Translations under genes and position numbers: made by a program
The notes under the pieces: model-generated
The model's input: only the letters and a program-made list of their open reading frames with translations
Told to the model about the DNA's origin: nothing
Databases searched by the model: none
Source: Siphonodentalium dalli
Lineage: Eukaryota; Mollusca; Scaphopoda; Gadilida; Siphonodentaliidae
DNA length: 64,000 bases
Direction: 5' to 3'
Assembly: GCA_032622095.1 (NCBI GenBank)
Contig: CP136066.1
Span: 58,000,609-58,064,608 of the forward strand
In this document: positions 55,008-64,000 of the stretch, one piece after another
How positions within the stretch are numbered: the first letter of the stretch is position 1
Layout: every line of letters starts with the position of its first letter

Positions 55008-56518
55008 TTCAATAAACGTAGATAGGTGCTGTGTTCAATAAACGTAGATAGGTGCTGTGTTCAATAAACGTAGATAGGTGCTGTGTTCAATAAACGTAGA
55101 TAGGTGCTGTGTTCAATAAACGTAGATAGGTGCTGTGTTCAATAAACGTAGATAGGTGCTGTGTTCAATAAACGTAGATAGGTGCTGTGTTCAATAAACG
55201 TAGATAGGTGCTGTGTTCAATAAACGTAGATAGGTGCTGTGTTCAATAAACGTAGATAGGTGCTGTGTTCAATAAACGTAGATAGGTGCTGTGTTCAATA
55301 AACGTAGATAGGTGCTGTGTTCAATAAACGTAGATAGGTGCTGTGTTCAATAAACGTAGATAGGTGCTGTGTTCAATAAACGTAGATAGGTGCTGTGGGC
55401 AATAAACGTAGATAGGTGCTGTGGGCAATAAACGTAGATAGGTGCTGTGGGCAATAAACGTAGATAGGTGCTGTGGGCAATAAACGTAGATAGGTGCTGT
55501 GGGCAATAAACGTAGATAGGTGCTGTGGGCAATAAACGTAGATAGGTGCTGTGGGCAATAAACGTAGATAGGTGCTGTGGACAATAAACGTAGATAGGTG
55601 CTGTGGGCAATAAACGTAGATAGGTGCTGTGGGCAATAAACGTAGATAGGTGCTGTGGGCAATAAACGTAGATAGGTGCTGTGGGCAATAAACGTAGATA
55701 GGTGCTGTGGGCAATAAACGTAGATAGGTGCTGTGGGCAATAAACGTAGATAGGTGCTGTGGGCAATAAACGTAGATAGGTGCTGTGGGCAATAAACGTA
55801 GATAGGTGCTGTGGGCAATAAACGTAGATAGGTGCTGTGGGCAATAAACGTAGATAGGTGCTGTGTGCAATAAGCGTAGATAGGTGCTGTGGGCAATAAA
55901 CGTAGATAGGTGCTGTGGGCAATAAACGTAGATATGTGCTGTGGGCAATAAACGTAGATAGGTGCTGTGGGCAATAAACGTAGATAGGTGCTGTTGGCAA
56001 TACACGTAGATAGGTGCTGTGGGCAATACACGTAGATAGGTGCTGTGGGCAATAAACGTAGATAGGTGCTGTGGGCAATAAACGTAGATAGGTGCTGTGG
56101 GCAATAAACGTAGATAGGTGCTGTGGGCAATAAACGTAGATAGGTGCTGTGGGCAATAAACGTAGATAGGTGCTGTGGGCAATAAACGTAGATAGGTGCT
56201 GTGGGCAATAAACGTAGATAGGTGCTGTGGGCAATAAACGTAGATAGGTGCTGTGGGCAATAAACGTAGATAGGTGCTGTGTGCAATAAACGTAGATAGG
56301 TGCTGTGGGCAATAAACGTAGATAGGTGCTGTGGGCAATAAACGTAGATAGGTGCTGTGGGCAATAAACGTAGATAGGTGCTGTGGGCAATAAACGTAGA
56401 TAGGTGCTGTGGGCAATAAACGTAGATAGGTGCTGTGGGCAATAAACGTAGATAGGTGCTGTGGGCAATAAACGTAGATAGGTGCTGTGGGCAATTAACG
56501 TAGATAGGTGCTGTGGGC
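55008..56518 (+). repeat. 26-bp satellite, about 58 copies
   Basis: The unit is CAATAAACGTAGATAGGTGC plus TGTGTT or TGTGGG. The first ~15 units carry TGTGTT; from about 55397 nearly all carry TGTGGG. Because the minus strand of the unit has no stop in any frame, three overlapping minus-strand ORFs of 373-399 codons appear; they encode only the repeated 26-residue peptide and are not genes. A single further unit is at 56648. Confidence 0.95.
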
Positions 56519-56738
56519 AATTAACGTTGATTGAGTTTTGTGTTAAATTTCATCCAACACGTTGTATAATTAACCGTTGGTAGTAAATATATATGCAACG
56601 TTGTGTAAAAGTGTATACAACAAAATTGTCATGCAACTTTTCACACAACGTAGATAGGTGCTGTGGGCATATATAACGGTTGATTGACTGTTGGATAACT
56701 TCTTATCCAACTAGATTTAGGGTGATATGCTTAACCTT

Positions 56739-57385
56739 AAAGGGGTACTGTACCCCAATTTCAATAAATTCCCGGTGACAATAGCGATCTAATATGAATA
56801 TTATATTATAAAATAACTAATTTGAGTCGACGATGTCTACTGAAAACGTTCCGGTTAACAGGCTATCGTAAAAGTTAAATTGAATTATTTAATATAAATT
56901 CATTTATGGCTGGAGTCATAAAATGGAGAATTATGCCATTACGAGTTACCGTTCTTGAAATCGCATATGTTGCGTGTCTTTTATCGACGGCCGTTCGCGA
57001 ACATTATTGAGTTGCAAACAAAACATGTTACCTGCAAAAGAAGGCCCGTTATAACCGATTCGGAAAAAAGGAGAAAGAAACAAAGAGTCATAAAGCGTCA
57101 AGTATTTTATAGGGAGTGAGATTGTTCGATGGAAGAGATTGAATGCATCAATCGAAGCTGTAAGCAATGAACTTCCGGTTCTTCCTGCGACCGCGTCTTC
57201 TCCGGTGAAGGTCAAAAACATGGCGCGTAGTTTGAAATCGTAATATTTTTGTTTCCAAGATCAATATTTTCTTCGCTAAATTAGGTTTATACGAAACTCA
57301 TATAACACGAACACAATCTAACTTGAAAGTTATTTCAATGGGAGTAAATACAAAAATCGCCTATCTTTGTGTACAGTACCCCTTT
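56739..57385. mobile_element. 647-bp TIR element with AAAGGGGTACTGTAC ends
   Basis: Left AAAGGGGTACTGTACCCCAA; right, reverse-complemented, AAAGGGGTACTGTACACAAA. The left end is itself palindromic (GGGGTACTGTACCCC). No transposase ORF. The LINE fragment begins directly after it. Confidence 0.7.
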
Positions 57386-57410
57386 AGAGTACATGGTTCA
57401 ACAAACGACG

Positions 57411-58199
57411 TATGATATACGGGTCCGTCCATCCCACCTCAAAATCAGTGATACGTTCACACGAACTCTTCGTAATTACATGGTTTATGCCGAACTTGGT
57501 AGATATCCTATATTGATTGAAATAAAATACAGGACTCTAGCATACTGGTCCAAGCTAGTTTCACACGAAGGATCAGAGCTAGCCAAGAATATATTTCTTT
57601 TACTCAGATATATAAACGAGAGGGATACAAAACTGCAAAATAAGATGAATTGGGTATGTTTTGTAGAAGGAATTCTACATGACCTACACATGGAACATGT
57701 GTGGACAAACCAATCAGCGCTGAGCAAAACAGAGTTGAGAAACATAAAATCGCTACTGATTAAGCAGTATGAGCACCAACTCTTTGAAAATCTGAATGCT
57801 TCTACTTCATCGCGCGCCATATTTTACAGAGACATAAAGCAGTCCATGAAAATGAGTAGCTATTTAGTTTATTTGCCATCTCATTTGTCTAATTACCTAT
57901 TGAAAATCAGAACATCTAATCATAAATTACCGGTAGAAAAAAATAGATGGTCAAAAGAAACCACAAATTCCGCAGACAATTTAAAGTGTGTTTTATGTGA
58001 GAACAGTCCTAGCGACGAATATCACTTTATAATCCTATGCCAAAAGTTAAAAGATTTACGCGAAATCCACATTCCCAAATATTACTGGGAGAACCCTAAC
58101 ATGAATAAATTTCATCGTTTGCTCTCAATTGAATATTTGAGCCTTCTTAAAAAAGTAAGCATATTCATAAAACTATCTTTAAAAAGGATACCACTTTAA
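57411..58199 (+). pseudogene. LINE reverse transcriptase ORF, C-terminal part
   Basis: About 262 uninterrupted codons ending in TAA. Recognisable order of a non-LTR retrotransposon C-terminal region: MVYAELGRYPILIEIKYR, then YWSKLVSHEG, SYLVYLPSHLSNYLLKIRTS, NHKLPVEKNRW and a zinc-knuckle-like CVLC, DEYHFIILC, followed by IPKYYWENPNMNKFHRLL. The polymerase and endonuclease domains are absent, so this is a 5'-truncated insertion, normal for LINEs. The absence of stops suggests it is fairly young. The clade cannot be set from this part. Confidence 0.8.
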
Positions 58200-58366
58200 T
58201 GTAAATGGCATCATGGATTACAATATAATTGTGTGTGTATGTATTTTTATTGATATGACTTATATGTTATGTGTGCCTTGTGTATAGTATGTATATATGT
58301 TATTGCATGTTCCAACTTAACTGTTGGCTTTGCTAATAAACAATCAACAATCAATCAATCAATAGA
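58200..58366 (+). mobile_element. 3' untranslated tail of the LINE with CAAT repeats
   Basis: From the stop codon to AATAAACAATCAACAATCAA and further CAAT units. Short tandem tails replace poly(A) in several LINE groups. Confidence 0.6.
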
Positions 58367-58547
58367 GATTTATCACATGAGACAATTTTATAACAATATT
58401 TGATCATATTTGGCAAACCAGGAAGAGATATGCGCGTGATCCGGGTGGCGAGGGAGATAAGAGACGCAAAGAGAGTGAGACGGGTGGTATGACAACATGT
58501 TGTCCCTAATAACTTGGGTAACATCGTTGCAGTGATGTAAGTGCATG

Positions 58548-58799
58548 GCCATAGCCGTACGGGCCAGGGGCTGTGATGGCTGCAGCCCCACCCAAAAAAA
58601 CGTTTTGAAAGCTCAAAATCGGGAAAATTGGAAATATTTTCGGTCAAATTCGGGCAATCTTTAAGCAAATTGTATAGAATTTCATGGGAATATTGTGACA
58701 AATTAAAGTATTTTTCACATTGCTGCCAGAATTTACTTAAGGTTAAAAAGTCTCGCCCCCCCCCCCCCCCTAAAACTTCGGGCCACAGTACGGCTATGT
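58548..58799. mobile_element. 252-bp TIR element with CATAGCCGTAC ends
   Basis: GGCCATAGCCGTACGGGCCA on the left and, reverse-complemented, CATAGCCGTACTGTGGCCCG on the right. A C-run precedes the right end (58757-58770). Confidence 0.6.
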
Positions 58800-59112
58800 T
58801 AAAGTGGCACCTCTAGAAAAATCATGAAACTAAAAAGCGGGACAGCTAAGCGAGGCAACACATTCTTGCTTGAGTTATTATAGGCAAACCAGATGAAAGT
58901 GTAGTAGTAGATGTTCTGAGATTGTTTCTTGTGGCATCGTAGATGTACACCATGCTATATATCTCTAACAACTGGAAATCCGTGTTTTTTTGTCAGATGT
59001 GTCTAAACTGATTAATCTGTTCGTTATATAACCGAAAAAAGACCACCAGGAAAGTTACAATAATCCTTAAATTTTCCAAATATTTTAAGAAAATCCCAAA
59101 GATTTACATATC

Positions 59113-59215
59113 TCCATCTCCCCTCACACTCTCAACTCGGGTGAACTCACCTTATATAAGTAATCTCCCCTCACCCTCCCAACTCCGGTCGACTCCCCTT
59201 ATATATATAAGTAAT
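59113..59215 (+). repeat. Two imperfect tandem copies, unit about 50 bp
   Basis: ATCTCCCCTCACACTCTCAA and ATCTCCCCTCACCCTCCCAA open the units, each ending in CTTATATA(TA)AAGTAATCTCC. Confidence 0.7.
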
Positions 59216-59539
59216 CTCCGATCGGGGGAGTGTCTTTCCTTTATATTTCCACATCTCGCTGTCATCGACCGTTTTGTGTCTGTTTTCGTCTCATGTATAT
59301 AATTGGTCCCATACTCGGCCTTTTAATTCCTTCGATCTTTAGGCGCACATCCTGAGTATATAGTGAGAGTAAATCTAATCCATTAGTAACTATGTTTATT
59401 GGGTCGCCGTCCATTAACAACATTGAGCATTACCGACGTCTAAATCAGCCCAAAATATATTTCATGTGACTCGAAGAAATCAATAATCGGAACTAGATGT
59501 TCAGAGAGATCGGGGATTTCTCCTGGCATATAGATCATG

Positions 59540-59964
59540 CCATATTAATCCAGTCGTAAGTCGGGATTTGTTTTACCCTGTGTCAATGCATTCTCTTATA
59601 TATGCGAGTCGACCATTGGTCGCCTCGCATATATAAGAGAATGCTTTGGCCTAACAATTTTTTATCATTTTTTTTAAATAAATGTTTCTTACAATTTTTA
59701 GGACATAAAATAAAAAACATCCATTACCACCCTGCAGGGAGCTCCACAGATATATAGAAGCATATAGAAGAGTGTTGTCTGGGGCTCTGTATGGGTGAAA
59801 TTATAAAATTGTTAAAGAATAAAATTGTAAAAAATTGTTAGGCCAATGCATTCTCTTATACATGCGAGGCGACCTATGGTCGACTCCGACGACTCGCATA
59901 TATAAGAGAATGCATTGGCACAGGGTAAAAAAAATCCCGACTTACGACTGGATTTGATATGGCG
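59540..59964. mobile_element. TIR element with CCAGTCGTAAGTCGGGATTT ends and two palindrome modules
   Basis: CCAGTCGTAAGTCGGGATTT at the left is exactly inverted at the right (AAATCCCGACTTACGACTGG). Both ends run on into AACAAAAC or TTTTTTTTAC and the CCCTGTG(T/C)CAATGCATTC palindrome. The interior also has an insert (CCATTACCACCCTGCAGGGA to TATGGGTGAAATT). No TTAA and no CCCTTT at the outer ends, so this is a different host family for the same palindrome. Confidence 0.7.
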
Positions 59965-60480
59965 GGTCACATATAGACCATGCCATTAATCTCTACTCTT
60001 AGCTACGCACGTATTCATATTCCACCAGTACAAAACCTGGGAACATTTTAAAGTGTTGACAGTGAACCTTCTAAAGTCGAAAAAATTACTTGGGGAATAT
60101 ATTTCTTAGTTATTATCTGTTCCTTAAAGTGATGTGAAACACTCCGGTAGGGTGATCAAATAGAAATGGAGAATAATCTTGCTCAAAGTAGTTATTTTTA
60201 CGAATAATAATCCAAATTAACAAAACACACCGTCATTCTTATATATTAATTAAATGCAATGACGCTAGATGACGAAATCGTTTGCGTTAGTTTATCGTCG
60301 ATTGTTGCGTCCCGAATTGAGATGTAAATATTTACAATTGCATGGGGGTACTTCAGACGATGTTCTCTATGGAGTGGTATGGTCGATTTCTTTGAAATTG
60401 TCAGTGATGTTAGTAGAATGCTACTTTCCCCATGTTGGCATAGAGCCTATGATTTACATGGGACCGTCGATTAGTTATTT

Positions 60481-60901
60481 AAATGTACACAATCCGATTA
60501 GATGGTCCCCGTATCATCAGATTCCAACAACAACAACAACAACAACATTTCTTCAAAAGTCGCTTTAGTTATCACAATCGATTAATTACCAAACACATAA
60601 TGCTAACCACAAGCTGACTGTCAACTCTAGTATAACATTTTCCAAAACGTGTTATATGTCTTATATAACATTTTGTTCAACGCAATTTGGTATCGAGAGT
60701 ATATGTCTGCTCGTCGAATATTTGCTGGGCTGCCAAATATTCCAGGTGGTGAAAAATAACAGATTTCAAAATTCGATATCTGATAATTAACTGAGCTTTG
60801 GCGGATGGGTTCCTCGACTCGAATCAAATATGTTTTACCACCGAAGCGGCGAAGCCAAAGCAATAGTAATTTAGGAATGTTCATTCGGATTATGTATCTT
60901 T
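60481..60901. mobile_element. 421-bp element, same family as 38352-38743
   Basis: AATCCGATTAGATGGTCCCC to TTCGGATTATGTATCTTT, with GTATCGAGAGTATATGTCTG and CAAATATTCCAGGTGGTGAA. The left end has decayed from AAAGGTACTC to AAATGTACAC. Contains (CAA)n. Confidence 0.65.
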
Positions 60902-61740
60902 AACTGAGACTTTCCGATGAGTAATATGTTATTTACCTCAGACTTTCAGAGGATATCACGATAACTCACAATGAACTTTCAATGCCCGTATATGACATAA
61001 AATCTTACGAAAACCTTCTGTGGTTATATAAATAATTCAAATACCACCAAAACTTTGCAATCATTATAATACAACGATTCTATCCCAGCACACAAACACC
61101 CGAGCTTCCCGTTCCCGCTTGAATCACAGCAGCATATCCCAAAATATAACCAATCAAGCCCAATTTATAATCGCAACTCAAATGATTTGTTTGGCAGACT
61201 TCTTGTGGAACAAATTAATTCCGCTTGCCATCAATACCGCTTGCTATTGTTTGTATTTTTGGTAGGACTAGTCACTAGCGCTGTACAGCTGACGTTTTGG
61301 TGCCGAGTGGTGCCATTCTCATTGTATGGGCTAGCCCTCTCTGATTCTGGGAGATAACGATATAACGATAAACACTCAGTCGAGCGTTCATATACTGAGG
61401 ATCATGTCATGAATCTCTACTCTTGTTTGTGGTTATGACATCCGATACGGACATATATACTGCTTCAGTAACTGACATTATATATACTGTATAGTAAAGC
61501 AAATTGTTAAGATATATTAACCTTCGGTGCATGCTAAAATACATTGCAATATGACGCTGTGGCATGTCAAAATTGTTTCGCTGCAACAAAACAAGTATTC
61601 GAAGGGTGATAACTCTACTTGTAACGTATTTTTATGAAATAACGGCGATTTGTCTGAAAGAATTTACACCACAAGTATGCACGCTAAGCCTTAGAAGTAA
61701 TATAAATATATATTTTCGATTGTCAATCATAGTCATAACG
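60902..61740. other. No supported gene
   Basis: Ordinary AT-rich sequence. The openings present are under 75 codons and lack splice sites of quality. Confidence 0.45.
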
Positions 61741-61744
61741 CTGG

Positions 61745-63770
61745 GCGTCTTGTAGATTTGTAGCTCAACTTTACCCTGTAAAGTTTGAGCTGTGTGTGGT
61801 TGGCGTCCGTCGTCCAGCCGTCCGCCCGTCCGTGTATCAACAATTTCCGTCGGCACGCGTTGTATTTATAGAATGGGAATTTTTGGACGGATTAAAAGTC
61901 GAACTGCGACCCGGAGGCGGAGTCCGGTAAAAGATGTAGTTGGGAATTTCAATTTCAATTGTTATTCGGATGCCAAGAATTGCCGCAAGGCTATTAATTC
62001 TATGAGTTGGTCATTCGTGAAACCAATATATTTTATATTCTATAATTACAATCATGGGTACATAATATATGATCTTGAGCGCATTACCATTTCTGACTAT
62101 TGTGTTCTTGTTATATTTTAGTCTGGGAATTGTTCTCAAAGCACATAGAAAATTTGGCTTTGGGGCGATCGGGTTTCGCCATTTTTGATTAAGTATCCGT
62201 CGATCGGGTGTGTGGGGCGTCAACAATACAGGCTACAGGTCGTAGCTTTGTTGATCTTTGTTCGAATCATAATGAAATTTGTCATAGCTTTTGACATTGA
62301 CATGTAGATGGGAACGAGTCATTTTGGGGTCATTTGGAAAAAAAACATGGTCAGCGGCCATCTTTGATTTGAAAATTCAATCCATTAGCACGGGCTACAG
62401 GTCGTACTATTCGTCTTAGCATCATGAATTTTGTCATGGATGTTAATATTGACATGTGGATGGGAAGCGAGTAATTTTGGCACGTCATTCGACCAAAAAC
62501 ATGGCCGCCAGAACCATCTTGGACATCTTGGATTTTATTCTTTGCATGACTAAATCCTTTGGCATTGGCAACAGGCCATACCTTAAGTCGGATCATCATG
62601 AAATTTGTCAAGGATGTTAACAACGACATGTAGATGGGAACGAGTCATTTTGGGGTCATTCGGCCTAAAAAAACATGGCTATCAGCCATCTTGGATTTTA
62701 CTCTTTGTATGACTAAATCCTTTGGCACAGGCTACAGGTCGTACCTTTGGTCGGATCATCATGAAATTTGTCATGGCTGTTGACATTGACATGTAGATGG
62801 AACGATTCATTTTGGGGTCATTCGGCAAAAAAACATGGCCACCAGTGGCCATCTTGGATTTTACTCTTTGCATGACTAAATTCTTTGGCACAGGCTACAG
62901 GTCGTACCTTTAGTCGTATCATCATGAAATTTTCATGGCTATTGACATGTAGATGGGGTCATTCGGCAAAAAACATGGCCACCAGCGGCATTCTGGATTT
63001 CAAAATTCAATCCATTAGCACAGACTACAGGCCAGAGTGTTTCTCTGATCATCATGAAATATGTCGTGGAAGTTAATATTGACATGTAGATGGGAACGAG
63101 TCATTTTGGGTCATTCAGCCATAAAACAGGTCGTATCTTTTGTCGTATCATGAAATTTGTCATGGATGTTAACATTGACATGTAAATGGGAACGAGTCAG
63201 TTTGGGATCATTCGGCGAAAAAACATGGCTGCCAGTGGCCATCTTTGATTTCAAAATTCAATACATTAGCTTGGGCTACATGCCGTACTGTTTGTCTGGT
63301 CATCATGAAATTTGTCATTTATGTTAATATTGACATATAGATGGTAACTAGTCATTTTGGGGTTATTTGGCCAAAAAAAACATGGCCGCCAGCAGCCATC
63401 TTGGATTTTTCTCTAAACATGACTAAATCCTTTGGCATGGGCTAAAGGTCGTACCTTAAATTTGGTCGGATCATCATGAAATTTGTCATGGATGTTAACA
63501 CTGATATGTAGATGAGAACGAGTCATTTTGGGGTCAATCGGCCATCAAATATGGCTGCTGGCGGCCATCTTGTATTTTACACTCTTTGCATGACTACATG
63601 ACTAATACCTTTGGTCGGATCATCATGAAATTTGTCATGGTTATTAACATTGAAATGTAGATGGGAACGAGTCATTTTGGGGTCATTTGGCCATAAAACA
63701 TGTCCGCTGGCAGCCATCTTGGATTTTACTCTTTGTATGACTAAATCCTTTGTCACACCCTACAGTCCAC
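61745..63770 (-). repeat. Second array of ~160-bp units, inverse orientation
   Basis: The left edge (GTAGCTCAACTTTACCCTGT, AAAGTTTGAGCT, then GGCGTCCGTCGTCCAGCCGT) is the inverse of the right edge of the 41565-49155 composite. Units with CATCATGAAATTTGTCATGG, GACATGTAGATGGGAACGAG, TCATTTTGGGGTCATTCGGC and GCCATCTTGGATTTTACTCT follow, more diverged than the first array. Units near 61880-62230 are replaced by unrelated DNA. Confidence 0.8.
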
Positions 63771-64000
63771 TTCCCTCATCCAATCATCAGCAAACTTCAT
63801 ATTAATTCAGTGCATAGGATAATTTTATTTACAATATACACACATGGAAAGTACAATTACAAATAAATATAATATTAATAGGCTATACATGTATATTGCT
63901 AGGGGTGATATAGTCATGGCTGACTGTCTTCCTGTGGTAAGACGTGGCTTTGTCGGACTGACAGGGCTATAATTTACAATTTATGATTTATCTATCCATT
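63771..64000. other. No supported gene
   Basis: AT-rich sequence to the window edge; nothing recognisable. Confidence 0.45.

Noticed and set aside
55321-56520. Three overlapping minus-strand ORFs of 373-399 codons
   Set aside because: They are the three frames of a 26-bp tandem repeat that has no stop codon on the minus strand; the peptide is a perfect 26-residue repeat and changes frame with no consequence.
1-64000. tRNA or rRNA genes
   Set aside because: I looked for tRNA A-box and B-box patterns and for conserved rRNA words and found none that I could support by eye; a covariance-model scan would be decisive.

Overview
The window is animal nuclear DNA. It is AT-rich and intron-bearing, with no operons, no ribosome-binding sites, and more transposon relics and satellites than genes. 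The TTAGGG-type repeats, the repeat families carrying strings of GGACGGACGG, the CXC-type transposon-associated protein and the LINE tail together suggest a marine lophotrochozoan, most likely a bivalve mollusc. That is an inference from overall character; no marker gene proves it. I saw no tRNA, rRNA or CRISPR.

Only a few protein-coding pieces are supported. (1) A complete intronless type II membrane glycosyltransferase of family GT31 (beta-1,3-galactosyltransferase-like) lies on the minus strand at 25504-26817. It has a candidate TATA box upstream and a candidate poly(A) signal supplied by a MITE. (2) Two spliced, phase-compatible exons of an unknown acidic protein lie on the plus strand at 3234-3363 and 8992-9110, separated by a 5.6 kb intron full of repeats. 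(3) The 3' end of a LINE-type reverse transcriptase ORF lies at 57411-58199. (4) Broken head-to-head copies of a transposon-associated protein with a C-terminal cysteine-rich CXC motif lie at 43131-44850, inside a giant inverted repeat.

Layout by region. 0.8-2.9 kb: a TTAA-bounded element with internal duplications. 3-9.6 kb: the two exons and several nested TIR elements. 9.9-11.3 kb: nested MITEs. 11.4-14.8 kb: a 57/59-bp satellite with a 1.22 kb higher-order period. 15-24 kb: a graveyard of MITEs, hAT-like elements and minisatellites. 24-27.5 kb: the GT31 gene between MITEs. 27.8-30.6 kb: a telomere-like array flanked by inverted repeats. 30.6-41.4 kb: MITE-dense DNA including a 1350-bp hAT-like element with an 8-bp target duplication. 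41.57-49.16 kb: a composite element with 18-bp terminal inverted repeats, a 4.7 kb palindrome and a ~160-bp repeat array. 49.2-51.6 kb: MITEs. 51.9-53.3 kb: an inverted duplication of unknown origin. 53.8-56.7 kb: two tandem arrays, including about 58 copies of a 26-mer. 56.7-61 kb: a TIR element, the LINE tail and MITEs. 61.7-63.8 kb: a second, inverted copy of the ~160-bp repeat array.

The most unusual signal is a near-perfect 67-bp palindrome (arms start CCAATGCATTCTCTTATATA). It recurs more than 20 times and sits inside at least four nonautonomous elements whose own terminal repeats differ, often as a pair of hairpins. A second, unrelated 254-bp hAT-like family also consists of two back-to-back hairpins between short TIRs. 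Several TTAA-flanked families share the end TTAACCCTTT with unrelated interiors, which suggests one transposase (piggyBac- or Kolobok-like) moving many passengers.
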